From Paraburkholderia tuberum STM678 (GTDB lineage Bacteria; Pseudomonadota; Gammaproteobacteria; Burkholderiales; Burkholderiaceae), in NCBI RefSeq assembly GCF_902833905.1, contig NZ_CADFGP010000008.1, positions 125,608-189,607 of the forward strand: a stretch of 64,000 nucleotides of DNA. Reading direction: 5' to 3'. How positions within the stretch are numbered: position 1 is the first letter of the stretch; each line of letters opens with the position of its first letter. The notes under the pieces were generated by a model. It made no database searches and had not been told where the DNA came from. It saw nothing but the letters and a program-made list of their open reading frames with translations. Made by a program: the position numbers and the translations under genes. This document shows positions 36,375 through 45,655 of this stretch, in pieces.

Positions 36375-36889
36375 CAGGCCTCCTCTGCATTCCGATAGGC
36401 ACCCGCAGCGTCGACAGCCTGCCGATGGAACTCCGGCCATGACTCCGGCCGGGGCTTGCCTGGCCGCCACGTCCGTAGGTAGACCGTCCACGCGCCAGCC
36501 GTATCATCGGCCGCCGGCAGCTTTGGCGGATCGGTGAAAAGCAGCAGCCGCGCGACACCAGCGGCAAGCACATCGTCGTGCTCGAGCGCCCCATAGATCC
36601 CGACCGGATCGAACGCGACATGACGAGCCTCGCACAGCACGTTCAGCCAGTAACGGCTCGCATCGTGTAGGTAGACGCCCCACACGCCGCCGCGCGACTT
36701 CTCCGTACCCTGCTCGAACTGCCAGAAGCCGCGGGCGGGACCGCCGTTCATCTGTCGGCGAGCCTCGAAGTGGCTCTCCTGCAGCCCGATTGCCGCAAGC
36801 ATGACGCGGGCGGGCCGCGAGTCCATCGCGGACGGCAGGATGGCGAGCGCGGGTGTAATGGCGTCCCTGATAACTTCGTCTATCGACAC
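36374..36889 (-). CDS. phage endolysin (lytic transglycosylase/lysozyme-like)
   Basis: A 171-residue muralytic enzyme. AAIGLQESHFEARRQMNGGP places the probable catalytic Glu in the LQESHF motif, followed by ARGFWQFEQGT. No signal peptide is seen, so it relies on the holin for release. The GTG at 36889 with GGGAGA upstream is preferred. An ATG at 36982 lies beyond a terminator hairpin and would translate across it. The order endolysin, holin, Rz/Rz1 differs from lambda, where the holin comes first. Confidence 0.8.
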   Translation of the reverse strand: MSIDEVIRDAITPALAILPSAMDSRPARVMLAAIGLQESHFEARRQMNGGPARGFWQFEQGTEKSRGGVWGVYLHDASRYWLNVLCEARHVAFDPVGIYGALEHDDVLAAGVARLLLFTDPPKLPAADDTAGAWTVYLRTWRPGKPRPESWPEFHRQAVDAAGAYRNAEEA

Positions 36890-36934
36890 TGCTGGTCTCC
36901 CAATAGAAACGGCCGCACGCGGCGGCCGTAAACG

Positions 36935-36958
36935 AAAAAAAACCGCCCGAAGGCGGTT
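36935..36958 (-). terminator. rho-independent terminator before the lysis cassette
   Basis: On the minus strand AACCGCC-TTCG-GGCGGTT is followed by six more T residues. It ends the tail-fibre transcript 15 bases after the stop of the last tail gene, so the lysis genes need antitermination or their own promoter. Confidence 0.88.
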
Positions 36959-36972
36959 GAAAGAAACGGGCT

Positions 36973-37266
36973 CTATGCCCATACGCGCAATGGCGCTTTC
37001 GGTGGATCGATCACGAACTCGGCGAGCCGAGCGCGCTCATCATCGGATAGTGACCGGCTCATGCGCAGATTCGCGTGCCAACCCGGTAACGTGGCCACAT
37101 CTCCCCTGTCCTTGAAAAGGGCGAGCTCGCCAATCATGTCCAGTTGCATACCGTCGCATGATACGTACTCACCGCCCCCAAGCGGCTCGATCAACTGCGC
37201 CGCAAGCAAAGCCTTGCGCAGTTCGTCAGCATTCGGCGCGCGCAGGTAGTAATCATGGAAGGTCAT
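36973..37266 (-). CDS. hypothetical phage tail-region protein
   Basis: A 97-residue soluble protein (MTFHDYYLRAPNADELRKA; ending APLRVWA). Its start overlaps the end of the preceding fibre gene by four bases, and the operon terminator follows it. The pattern of an acidic small protein after a receptor-binding gene suggests a chaperone or accessory role, but no family is recognised. Confidence 0.65.
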   Translation of the reverse strand: MTFHDYYLRAPNADELRKALLAAQLIEPLGGGEYVSCDGMQLDMIGELALFKDRGDVATLPGWHANLRMSRSLSDDERARLAEFVIDPPKAPLRVWA

Positions 37267-38543
37267 GTCAGCCTCGTTAAGTCGGAGAGTGTTGCGTCGT
37301 CGAACCGGCGCGGCCAGTACTTAGCCTCACGTGCCCAGATACTCGAGATAGACGTGCCGCGCCTTGAACCGATCGACATCTGTGTGATCGTCACTGGAAC
37401 CGGGCGCATGGCAATCGATGCCCCGCCGTTGATCGAGGTCGACGCAACACTCCAGTCTCCGGACCATGCGATCGCAACCCGAACCCTGTCGCCCTCACCC
37501 GCGGTTACGCCGAGCGATGTCGCGTTGTTGCCGATATACGACCACATCGCCCCGGTACCGACTGCCTTGTAGATGCTGACTCCGATGTTGGTGCCATCGT
37601 CCAGCGAGATCAGGCACGCACTGCTCGCGGTCGCGACACCAACGATCACGGCATCGATGAGCAGCGTGCCGTCGCCGGGTCTGAAAAAGTCCAGGTTGCT
37701 TGTGGTCAGCCGGTCGAGGGCGCGCGTCGCGGCCGCTGAAGTCGTCGAAATATGGCTCGTCGCAAATCCGGCCTGCTCAAGTCGCGAGCCTCCGTGATAC
37801 AACCCGGATACCCCATCACCCGGATAAGTGATCGAGTCGCCGTTCTGCAGATAGACTACCCCTCTGATCGTGATCGTGCCCGCGATCGTGACTGTTCCGG
37901 TTACACGCAATTCCATCCATCCATCACGCAGGGGAATACATCGCGCGCCAATCAAGATCCAGTTCGGTCCGCCGACACCTTCCGTAAGTACGGCTCCACT
38001 GACCAGATCGAATGAAGCACCGCAGTAGCTATCCCCGCTGCGCATCTCAACATACGCCTCGGTACGCTCTCCCGGGCATAGACGGCTCGACCAGGTAAAG
38101 TCGCGGTAGGCTGATGTCGACACGGAGAGGTACTGATACACAGAGTGGGAAGCATCATCCCCGCCTGCCGTCTCAACAATACGCCGCGCAAGATTCGCCC
38201 CATCCGGGCCGACCGTTCCATCGGTCATCACTTCGACGTTCAGCGGCGTCCACAACTCCGCGGCATCCGAATTGTGCAGCAGGTTGGTGTGGGATTCCTC
38301 GAGGAGAAGCCCGCGCAACTCGCCCGAATGTGGATAGTGATCGAAGCGGGCAATATTGCTGGCCGCCGACTTTTCCCAGCGATCGGCGCCGAAATACGTT
38401 GCTGCCGATGCGCGCGTAAATGTCCAGCCCTCCGGTATGACCGGGTTCGCAAGAAAATTAAGGTCAAGCGTCGGACCATTCGGCTCTTGTATCAACTCCT
38501 GCCGCACGCGCCGACGAGTCAACGAAAGACCGAGCCCGATCAT
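37263..38543 (-). CDS. phage tail protein with LamG-like/carbohydrate-binding fold
   Basis: A 426-residue structural protein. The N-terminal region has GWTFTRASAATYFGADRWEK and LRGLLLEESHTNLL, a signature frequent in phage tail proteins that precede jelly-roll domains. The remainder is beta-rich with repeated Gly/Ser/Thr loops. It probably forms part of the adsorption apparatus and may bind host glycans. It overlaps its neighbours by four bases on both sides. Confidence 0.75.
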   Translation of the reverse strand: MIGLGLSLTRRRVRQELIQEPNGPTLDLNFLANPVIPEGWTFTRASAATYFGADRWEKSAASNIARFDHYPHSGELRGLLLEESHTNLLHNSDAAELWTPLNVEVMTDGTVGPDGANLARRIVETAGGDDASHSVYQYLSVSTSAYRDFTWSSRLCPGERTEAYVEMRSGDSYCGASFDLVSGAVLTEGVGGPNWILIGARCIPLRDGWMELRVTGTVTIAGTITIRGVVYLQNGDSITYPGDGVSGLYHGGSRLEQAGFATSHISTTSAAATRALDRLTTSNLDFFRPGDGTLLIDAVIVGVATASSACLISLDDGTNIGVSIYKAVGTGAMWSYIGNNATSLGVTAGEGDRVRVAIAWSGDWSVASTSINGGASIAMRPVPVTITQMSIGSRRGTSISSIWAREAKYWPRRFDDATLSDLTRLT

Positions 38544-38836
38544 ACGAGTGCGACCAGGTTGTCAGCCGTGGTGCCCTCGGCCTTGATCTGGATCGGCCTG
38601 ATATCCAGAATTTCGCCCGCATAGCAGCCCATGAACAGCACATCCGTGCCGTCGGCGGTCGTCGCAACGACATCGCCGGCGACACCAACGCGCACTGCGC
38701 GTGGCCGCAGCGGGAGTCGTTCCGAATCGCTAGGGGAAATCAGATAGAAGTGAGACGCCGGACTGTCGAGTTGGGACGGAAACGCATCGAATGCGTCCGG
38801 CATGGGTGGCCGCGGTATCGGCAGGTTATTTACCAT
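38540..38836 (-). CDS. spike base protein (Rcc01079-like)
   Basis: A 98-residue protein. The segment LPLRPRAVRVGVAGDVVATT followed by FMGCYAGEILDIRPIQIKA and GTTADNLVALV is characteristic of the small RCAP_Rcc01079-type spike base family of tailed phages. The ATG at 38836 has GGGGGATC upstream; a longer frame from 38875 is unlikely. It lies between fibre-type genes and overlaps the next gene by four bases. Confidence 0.75.
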   Translation of the reverse strand: MVNNLPIPRPPMPDAFDAFPSQLDSPASHFYLISPSDSERLPLRPRAVRVGVAGDVVATTADGTDVLFMGCYAGEILDIRPIQIKAEGTTADNLVALV

Positions 38837-39005
38837 TGATCCCCCAGGAAGTGATGGCCGCGCGATGACGACCATAAACGAAAGAACCGCCGAAACCGGT
38901 TCGCTGCTGACACGTTAGGTATCCTGCGAGTTCGAACCGGTCCTCGTAAAGCTCGACGGGGACGATGTCTGCCATGTCTGATCCATTCCGTAGGGTATGC
39001 GCGGG

Positions 39006-39506
39006 CTAGTAAAGGTGGTTGCCAAGTAGCTGATACCGGAACTCCGCTCCCTCGGCGACAGTGGTGTGCCCCAGGACTTCGAAGCCGACCGATATTCTGG
39101 TATCGTCACTGCCCGCCGCATGCTTCGCATAGACAGGCAGCGTAAGTGGCGCAACCACTTCTGAGTTGCCTCCCAGGATGCTCAACGGCATCCCGACGAT
39201 GCCGAACGGGTTAAGCTCGCCAATTCGCCCGCTTACGGTGAAATAGATCGCTCGTCCCCAGTTGATGGGAAGCCTTTCGGTGGCGACGATAAGCAGTGAG
39301 CCGAGAAATATATGCGCGTGGTCAACTGGCCCACGGGGGATGTCGATAAGAAGGCCTTTGGACACGCCGAAATCAGCCTGCGAATACGGAACGGCGACCA
39401 CTTCCCCCGTGTACACATCGAGTTGCGGAGCATATGTCAGCGTATCGCCTGCCGCGAGGGGCCTGTGATAGCCGCCGTCATGGACGACAGGGGGTTTCGT
39501 TGCCAT
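39006..39506 (-). CDS. hypothetical phage tail protein
   Basis: A 166-residue beta-rich protein (MATKPPVVHDGGYHRPLAAG; QADFGVSKGLLIDIPRGP; ending YQLLGNHLY). It sits between a fibre gene and the spike base gene in the same orientation. Size and composition fit a head-fibre or tail-tip decoration protein. No named family is recognised. Confidence 0.65.
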   Translation of the reverse strand: MATKPPVVHDGGYHRPLAAGDTLTYAPQLDVYTGEVVAVPYSQADFGVSKGLLIDIPRGPVDHAHIFLGSLLIVATERLPINWGRAIYFTVSGRIGELNPFGIVGMPLSILGGNSEVVAPLTLPVYAKHAAGSDDTRISVGFEVLGHTTVAEGAEFRYQLLGNHLY

Positions 39507-39526
39507 TGAACACCTCTCCTGTGCAG

Positions 39527-40300
39527 TTACACGTAGAACGGGACTTTTCGGCCGCCGCCGATATCAGCCCAACCGGCCGGCTCACCGAGGAACGCATCGC
39601 GGCCTCCGTACGCAGTAGTTGGGATTTCCGTACCGGTTGATTTGATCGGGTCTTCACCAAACAGAGATTCGAGGACAACCCTTGCGCCCTGTGCGTCCAC
39701 CGTGAGCAGATTGCCGACGGAGACGGGCGAACGGATCGCCACGCCGTCGGCCGTCAGGATGACGCCGCCATTCGGATCGAACCTTAACTGCAACGGCTCC
39801 GCGGCAGATCCGTCGCCACTGAAGGCTGTGCCTGCATTGATCGGGATGAGTCCGCTCAGGTCAACAACAAACGTTTCGCCGCCTTCGACTTGAAACGTCA
39901 TCTCGTGGGTATCTGGATTGAAGTCAACCTTGCTGAGGAACCTGTCCATCTCATCAATGACGGCGCGGATAGTCTGCAGCAGCCACGCCAGCGCCACATA
40001 CGGCTTGCCATCGGAGCCCGCACTCAGGGCATTGCCTTCATCGGACGACGGCCCTCGATACATGATGTTCAGCGCATCTAGAAGATCGTCATAGCGGTTC
40101 GCGGTCGGCGACACCCGGGCAGCCTGCAGCACGCGTAACACGTTGCCGAGCAAATCATTCGATTCGTCCGCCCCAATCTTCGTGCCAGTAATGCCGGGAG
40201 CACAGTCACGTCCCCATCCGCCGGTGCCAGTGGGCGGCACAACCTGGTTGTCGACGGTGTTAGGTGGAGCGCTGACGCTGTTGATCTGGTATCCCTGCAT
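39527..40300 (-). CDS. tail fibre-like protein, paralogue of the upstream fibre
   Basis: A 257-residue protein. Its first ~75 residues (MQGYQINSVSAPPNTVDNQV, VPPTGTGGWGRDC, NDLLGNVLRVLQAARVSPT) closely match those of the fibre at 40849-41592, while the rest is unrelated. The shared N-terminus is probably the baseplate-attachment module, and the variable remainder the receptor-binding part (ending GGGRKVPFYV). Confidence 0.75.
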   Translation of the reverse strand: MQGYQINSVSAPPNTVDNQVVPPTGTGGWGRDCAPGITGTKIGADESNDLLGNVLRVLQAARVSPTANRYDDLLDALNIMYRGPSSDEGNALSAGSDGKPYVALAWLLQTIRAVIDEMDRFLSKVDFNPDTHEMTFQVEGGETFVVDLSGLIPINAGTAFSGDGSAAEPLQLRFDPNGGVILTADGVAIRSPVSVGNLLTVDAQGARVVLESLFGEDPIKSTGTEIPTTAYGGRDAFLGEPAGWADIGGGRKVPFYV

Positions 40301-40303
40301 GCG

Positions 40304-40852
40304 TTACTCCAGTTCAATCACGTTGGATGGCCAATCTGCGGCGGCGCCACTCTTCAGCGCGACTTTCGCCTGCTTGCAGGCCGATACATATCTCGCAGCG
40401 GCCTTTGCGAACAACATGAAGGTCGCCGTATCGGGGAACTCGCGCAACACTCCAGCGACGTCCGGCCATGCGAACGCCGCGTCGCCGTTCGTGAACTCGC
40501 CGTACAGACCGATGAACTGTGCCTCGGAACTGATATCAGCCTGGTCGGCATCGGTCACGCCGAAGGTTGCGTTGATCTGCGGAACGCTTGCGGACGTGAT
40601 CTCGATCCCCTGAGCGATCGCTGCCACGTATTGCTGGTCAGGAGTGAGCGGCGGCGCAACGTACGGTTCGATCGCGCCATATTTTCCGGCGGCAAGGTCG
40701 GCATAAATTTCGCGGCCGTGATCCATCAGGTCGTTTGCTGCCGCAGCGAATGACACGTAGTCCTCGAAAGCGTCGAACTTTACTTCGCACGTGATCACGG
40801 ATCCGTCCGCCGCCGCGTAGGCAGGATTTTTCACATCGGTATAGTCCATCAT
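40304..40852 (-). CDS. tail fibre assembly-like protein
   Basis: A 182-residue protein starting MMDYTDVKNPAYAAADGSVI. It begins inside the stop of the first fibre gene (ATGATG/TGA overlap). The sequence includes AIEPYVAPPLTPDQQYVAAI, the type of segment seen in tail fibre assembly chaperones. Position between two fibres supports that role. Not certain. Confidence 0.6.
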   Translation of the reverse strand: MMDYTDVKNPAYAAADGSVITCEVKFDAFEDYVSFAAAANDLMDHGREIYADLAAGKYGAIEPYVAPPLTPDQQYVAAIAQGIEITSASVPQINATFGVTDADQADISSEAQFIGLYGEFTNGDAAFAWPDVAGVLREFPDTATFMLFAKAAARYVSACKQAKVALKSGAAADWPSNVIELE

Positions 40853-41592
40853 GCAATCCGTTGGGCAAGGAACAGCTGGATTGAATTGCTCCCGAAGGCC
40901 TCGTAGGGATTCGTGAGCGCGAGAGTCCGCCATGTGCCCGGAAGGGCAGTGTTACCGGCGGCGCCATAGGCGATAAGGCCGGAGACAGTTGAACCAAGGC
41001 TACTGGCTGCGCTATTGGAACCGACGCAGAATGAGCCGACTGTCGCAAAGCCGACGTCATAAGTCAGGTAGTTCCCAGCTGGCTGCTTGCCGTTGACCTG
41101 GTTCTGCAGGTCAGCGTGCACGCCGTTGATATTGTTCTGCAGGTTGATGACATCGCCGTCCACCCTCGCATTCGTCGCGTACTGACTCATGTCAGGCTTG
41201 TTCAGAATCTGCGCGACACCGCCTGGCGCGTTCCAGTCTGCATTGACCTGCGCCGCCGGAATGGTTGGCCTGTCCAGCAGATCGTTGTAGCTGCCTGAGT
41301 GCGCCACCGCCGCGAGGCTGGTCAAGCCGCCAGCAACCGCCGTCATGATCAGATTCTGGATGGCATCCGGCAGATCGTCGTACCGGTTCGCGACGGGTAC
41401 GATGCCCGCGACCTGCAGTACACGTAGGACATTGCCGAGCAGGTCGTTGAGCATATCGGCGGTGGGCGTCGTACCATCGATGCCTGGTTGACAGTCCGCG
41501 CCCCATCCACCGGCGCCAGTTGGCGGAATGACCTGCCCCGGCACCGTGGTCGGGGGTGCTGCGACTTCGTTGATACTGAAACCTTGCATCAT
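40849..41592 (-). CDS. tail fibre protein
   Basis: A 247-residue protein starting MMQGFSINEVAAPPTTVPGQ with GGGAGA upstream. The N-terminal ~80 residues form the conserved attachment module shared with the fibre at 39527-40300. A central stretch (NKPDMSQYATNARV, GDVINLQNNINGVHADLQNQ) looks coiled, and the C-terminal ~90 residues are the likely receptor-binding tip. It begins four bases inside the YmfQ-like gene. Confidence 0.75.
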   Translation of the reverse strand: MMQGFSINEVAAPPTTVPGQVIPPTGAGGWGADCQPGIDGTTPTADMLNDLLGNVLRVLQVAGIVPVANRYDDLPDAIQNLIMTAVAGGLTSLAAVAHSGSYNDLLDRPTIPAAQVNADWNAPGGVAQILNKPDMSQYATNARVDGDVINLQNNINGVHADLQNQVNGKQPAGNYLTYDVGFATVGSFCVGSNSAASSLGSTVSGLIAYGAAGNTALPGTWRTLALTNPYEAFGSNSIQLFLAQRIA

Positions 41593-42323
41593 TTCTCCCA
41601 ATACCGGACGCCGACGTGCGCCGGAATGAATTTCGAAATCAGACACATGATGGGCGGCGGCGCCGTCGAACACACTGGTGTGCAGCCCAGCTGGAAATCG
41701 CACGACCCGAGTTGCGCGCGAGCAATCGTCGCGAGCGGCGCGCAATCACCCGACGACATGTCGTTGCAACCCATTTCGCCGCACCCCATCTCGCCACTTA
41801 CCGTGTCCTCTTTTTTCGGTACTGTCACAATCAGCCACTGCGAGTAACCCAGCAGCGCCGGCGCATCGCTACTCCCTCCGAGTTGCATGCAGCCGAGCTG
41901 GCCGCAACCAGCCGACGACTGCGGCGCACCCCACTCGGACAGCGCTGCCGGCTCATATCCCAGCCACGCCGCGACCTCCTGCAGGAAGCCTAGCGTTGGG
42001 CCGGCACAATCACTGTCCTGAAGCCGGATCCACTCACAGAGGCGCACGGCGGTGAGCGCCGGGGACGGACAGTCGAGCGGATAGCCATAAATCACGGCCC
42101 AGCGCATCAGCATTTCATCGGCTGTGCACGGAAACATCTCTTCGAGCAGCACGCACAGCCACATCGAGATCATCGAAAACGCCGCTGCAATTGCGCGCCA
42201 GAACCGGCTGATGGTGCGATTCCCGTCAGCCAGATCCCATATCAGTCCGTTTGGCAGGTTTTGCTGGATGGCGGCCAGGTACTCATCCTCACTCCATCCG
42301 CATTCGGTCATGAAATCGGACAT
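41589..42323 (-). CDS. YmfQ/DUF2313-family baseplate protein
   Basis: A 244-residue protein. The N-terminal ~135 residues (EYLAAIQQNLPNGLIWDL; RTISRFWRAIAAAFSMI) match the Mu gp48/YmfQ family that links baseplate to fibres. The C-terminal third is unusual: it is cysteine- and glycine-rich, with GCGQLGCMQLGG and GEMGCGEMGCNDM repeats. The start shares a base with the stop of the baseplate J gene. Confidence 0.8.
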   Translation of the reverse strand: MSDFMTECGWSEDEYLAAIQQNLPNGLIWDLADGNRTISRFWRAIAAAFSMISMWLCVLLEEMFPCTADEMLMRWAVIYGYPLDCPSPALTAVRLCEWIRLQDSDCAGPTLGFLQEVAAWLGYEPAALSEWGAPQSSAGCGQLGCMQLGGSSDAPALLGYSQWLIVTVPKKEDTVSGEMGCGEMGCNDMSSGDCAPLATIARAQLGSCDFQLGCTPVCSTAPPPIMCLISKFIPAHVGVRYWEK

Positions 42324-43375
42324 CAACACGCCTCCCACGTCACAACCGCATGCGTGAAGATCGAGCCAGCGTCGATGCGCCAGACGGATTGCGCCAGCGA
42401 GTAATCGAAAGAGGCCGCAGAGTCGATGACGCGCTGGATGTCGAGCGCCATGTAACCGTGACCCGGCGCAGCGTTACGTCGAAGATAACTGTTGAGCGCG
42501 CTGCCAACCGCTACACGGATAGCCTCGCTGAACGGTCTCGGACACCGCAGCGTCAGTTCAAGCGCAACGCCGCCGGGAACGCGGGCCATTGGCACCGCAC
42601 CTACCGGCTTCCGGCAAGGATCGGTGAGATACGCATCGACGATCACCGCGTCCGCCTGCTGGGGAATGCCCCACGTGTCCGGATAGGCATTGTCCATCAT
42701 GAACCAGACGAGAATCCGAGGGCCTGCGGCCTGCGCCCACGCGCGCGTGACGCCCGGCACCTCAAGCGCCCAGTCGACGTAGTCCTGAAGCGTGCCATAG
42801 CGGTTACGATGCGCCATGCGTGCGAGCACGCGCGCACGGTAATCTTCCGTTTCCTCGATGTCGGCCCCGCCACCGATCCCATTGGGACCGACCGTTGCGC
42901 CATCGTCCAGATCGTCCACAGACGTGGCGAGCGTGAGCGGCGAGCCAGCCAGCGCATTGCCGCTCGAGCCGGACGCCTCGCATGTAACCTGCACAGCCGC
43001 GCGCCCGTCGTCATCGAGCGCTGCATCGTCGTTCAGCGTGTAGAGAACGGCATCAGCGCGACGCCATTGCGTACCGGCCGGCACCGGCGTGTCGGGTTGC
43101 CCGGTCAGCAGGATGATCCCCGATGCCGTCTGCGGCATCTGCTGATACACACGGTAGAGGTTGCCCCAGCGCATCAGCAGCGATTCACGTGCCTGGTCGG
43201 GCAGCGTGCGATACACCGCGCGGGCCTCGGCATACAGCTCCCACAACATACCCCCCACCACGGTCGCTGCAATCCACAGGTTGTTCGGAAAGAGCCATGC
43301 ATCGCTATTTGGCAGCTTCGCGCGGAATGCCTGGCGCATCCGCTCGATCACGCCGGCCTGAGTCGGTTGATCCAC
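42323..43375 (-). CDS. baseplate J-like protein
   Basis: A 350-residue baseplate wedge protein (Mu gp47/P2 J family). Segments include TVVGGMLWELYAEARAVYRT, DTPVPAGTQWRRADAVLYT, ADIEETEDYRARVLARMAHR and VPGVTRAWA. The GTG at 43375 is chosen because it overlaps the TAG of the GP46 gene; a longer frame upstream is antisense noise. It forms the baseplate periphery with GP46 and YmfQ. Confidence 0.88.
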   Translation of the reverse strand: MDQPTQAGVIERMRQAFRAKLPNSDAWLFPNNLWIAATVVGGMLWELYAEARAVYRTLPDQARESLLMRWGNLYRVYQQMPQTASGIILLTGQPDTPVPAGTQWRRADAVLYTLNDDAALDDDGRAAVQVTCEASGSSGNALAGSPLTLATSVDDLDDGATVGPNGIGGGADIEETEDYRARVLARMAHRNRYGTLQDYVDWALEVPGVTRAWAQAAGPRILVWFMMDNAYPDTWGIPQQADAVIVDAYLTDPCRKPVGAVPMARVPGGVALELTLRCPRPFSEAIRVAVGSALNSYLRRNAAPGHGYMALDIQRVIDSAASFDYSLAQSVWRIDAGSIFTHAVVTWEAC

Positions 43376-43866
43376 TATGTCTGCACCCAATATCGCCGGA
43401 ACTGCCGGCTGTAAATGATCGAGCCGTCGCGGCCGAACAGTTGAGGCGTAATCGTCATCGTCGCCCGCGGCTTGTCGGCGACCACCGCGCACTCCTGCCG
43501 CGCGGCCGCACCCTGGTCCACGAGCCGCTGGATCGCGTCCCGTGTATAGGAGCGCGCATGTTCGATCACGGAATCGGTCAGCGGCTGCCGGTACAGCGTC
43601 CACAACAGGCTGCCAACCGGGAACGGGCTGTATGCATCGCCCCACCAACCCCGACGGTCTTCCGGGTTGTCGATGAACGGCGAATCGGCCGGCGCACGCG
43701 CCTCGGTGAAAATCTGGATGATGACCGCGCTGTGCAGTTGGTTCTGCGCAGCAAGGTCACCATCGGCGGTCTGCCAGTCGGGCGGCACCTGGAACACGTC
43801 GACATCGGCAATGGGGTCGAAGAAGTCCCAGCCATCCCCGTAGGACGGCACGGAAATGAGGCTCAC
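43375..43866 (-). CDS. phage GP46-family baseplate protein
   Basis: A 163-residue protein of the Mu gp46 family: SVIEHARSYTRDAIQRLVDQ followed by a beta-rich C-terminus, and an N-terminal RRGWWGDAYSPFPVGSLLW typical of the family. It is the W/gp25-type baseplate wedge component. It overlaps the baseplate V gene by four bases and the J gene by three. Confidence 0.88.
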   Translation of the reverse strand: MSLISVPSYGDGWDFFDPIADVDVFQVPPDWQTADGDLAAQNQLHSAVIIQIFTEARAPADSPFIDNPEDRRGWWGDAYSPFPVGSLLWTLYRQPLTDSVIEHARSYTRDAIQRLVDQGAAARQECAVVADKPRATMTITPQLFGRDGSIIYSRQFRRYWVQT

Positions 43867-44396
43867 TGTGGCCCCCCCGATATATCATCCCCACGCTGTA
43901 CGTCCGGGTGAGCGTGCATCGATCCACGGATGCTGCCGAAAATGACTTCCGTCTTGCCCGTCACTGTGCCGTCCGCGACGACATCGCCCGTCGCCCAAAC
44001 GTTTCCGTCGATGCGCACGTCACCGACAATATCCGCCCCTTCCGGAACGGCAATGCGCAGCGCCTTGCCGAGCAGCTCAATCGTGCGGTCGCCCCTGAAG
44101 TGCAGCCGGTGCTCTTCTGCTGCATTCAGATACGTGTATAGCGCCACCTCGCCGTCGGCCACATCGAAGCGAAAGCGTCTGTCGCCGACCGTCAGGGCGA
44201 CGCTGCCCGACTCGTTGCCGTCGATGCACAGCGCGAGCGTTTCGCTACCCGGCAAGGGTGCGGTCGCCAGGCCATATGGTTCGATCCATTCGACCTCCTT
44301 TTGCTGGCCGGCGAGACCAAGCATCGTCAGCACCCGGTTCGCGCCATGCGCGATCGCGATGACGAATCCCCTGCGTAACAGGTTGCGCTCACTCAT
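43863..44396 (-). CDS. baseplate assembly protein V (Mu gp45-like spike)
   Basis: A 177-residue protein with an OB-fold-type N-terminal half (VEWIEPYGLATAPLPGSETL; ALTVGDRRFRFDVADGEVAL) and a repetitive beta-helical tip (VGDVRIDGNVWATGDVVADG) ending with HAHPDVQRGDD. This is the central membrane-piercing spike of contractile tails. It overlaps both neighbours by four bases. Confidence 0.85.
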   Translation of the reverse strand: MSERNLLRRGFVIAIAHGANRVLTMLGLAGQQKEVEWIEPYGLATAPLPGSETLALCIDGNESGSVALTVGDRRFRFDVADGEVALYTYLNAAEEHRLHFRGDRTIELLGKALRIAVPEGADIVGDVRIDGNVWATGDVVADGTVTGKTEVIFGSIRGSMHAHPDVQRGDDISGGPQ

Positions 44397-45655
44397 GGCA
44401 GCGTCCAGAGCGTTGACTTGCGTGCACCCTTCGCCACGACGCCCGTTCGCCCAACGGGTTCGGGCGTATAGGCGTCCTGCGGCGCAAGCTCCAGCTCGGT
44501 TACCGTGCCGCGCTCACTCTTGTCGAAGGAAACGCCTGCGATCAGCAGCTCGTGTTCGAGATTGAGCCGCGCGTCTGTCACGTGCACGAGCCGGTTTACG
44601 CGCCAGAGCCCCCCGTCCGGCGCATGAAACCCCGGCACCGTGACCGTGAGGGAGATCGACTCGCCAAAGTCCCGCGCCATCTGCCAGCGCGCGCGCGTGA
44701 GCGTATCCGCGGCTCCGGTTGGCCCCTCCGGTCGCACAATGCAGGGGCGGTACCGGGCGTTCGTCTTCCCGGACGGGCTCGTATACGTCCCGATGGACGG
44801 ATCGCGCACCGTCGCTGAGGGCGCGAGGTGTGCGCTCGCCTTCTTCGCCCAGGCAACGTGATCGGGCAACGTCCAGTTCACCGCCGACGCCCCAGTTGCC
44901 CCGAAATGAGGGTCGCTCTGCTGCCCCTTGCAGATGTATTCGGAGAACCGTTTTGACCAGTCGAATTTGGCCTGGCCGGTCTTGATTCGAGGTAGCGCGA
45001 ACGGATAGCGCTCCTGCCCAGCTCGAGCGATTTCGATATCTCCATCCGGCCGAGCGAAGACCAGAAGCCCCGACAACTTGCACAGCCGCTCGATCGTTGC
45101 ATACGCTTTTTCTCCCTGATTGATTTCGAAGTTGCCGATGCGCTGCTTGCCAGCGGCAAGCTTCGTCGAGGTTTTCTTCGCGGACGCAGCGCCCGATCTC
45201 GAATGACGCACATTCGCAACACGCGTGGGCGCATCGGTGTTCTCTGCGACGTGAACACTTATCCCGTAAGGCGCACAGATCGCGGTAATGATGTCGATCG
45301 CGGTCGAGTTGGGAAACCTGCCGTTCGGCACGACCGTGGACGAATCGACCAGATCACCACTTTTCGAGCGACCCGATACCGTCACCTCGTGCTCTGTGTC
45401 GCCGATCCGGAAAACCGGCGCATCCACGTAACCGGTGCATACGATCTCATCATCGATAAGCACCCGGGCGGCGGCCCCCGGCTGGATCCGCCACGAGAGC
45501 GGTGAGCCGTTTGCATCCGGGCGGTCCTCGCGCACCGAGAGCGCAAACCCGATCGCACCCTGCCTGATCGACTGTCGGATCTTCACCGACTTCCACCCGC
45601 GGTAGCGGACGCCGTCGACCTCCAGCGTCACGAGATCAGGATGCGGGGCGGACAT
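44393..45655 (-). CDS. baseplate hub protein (Mu gp44/P-like)
   Basis: A 420-residue hub protein with the N-terminal segment LVTLEVDGVRYRGWKSVKIR, a GYVDAPVFRIGDTEHEVTVS domain, and YATIERLCKLSGLLVFARPD. These are typical of the Mu P/gpD-type hub. ATG 45655 is preferred over the in-frame TTG six bases upstream. The start lies 20 bases inside the gene for the DNA circularisation protein. Confidence 0.87.
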   Translation of the reverse strand: MSAPHPDLVTLEVDGVRYRGWKSVKIRQSIRQGAIGFALSVREDRPDANGSPLSWRIQPGAAARVLIDDEIVCTGYVDAPVFRIGDTEHEVTVSGRSKSGDLVDSSTVVPNGRFPNSTAIDIITAICAPYGISVHVAENTDAPTRVANVRHSRSGAASAKKTSTKLAAGKQRIGNFEINQGEKAYATIERLCKLSGLLVFARPDGDIEIARAGQERYPFALPRIKTGQAKFDWSKRFSEYICKGQQSDPHFGATGASAVNWTLPDHVAWAKKASAHLAPSATVRDPSIGTYTSPSGKTNARYRPCIVRPEGPTGAADTLTRARWQMARDFGESISLTVTVPGFHAPDGGLWRVNRLVHVTDARLNLEHELLIAGVSFDKSERGTVTELELAPQDAYTPEPVGRTGVVAKGARKSTLWTLP

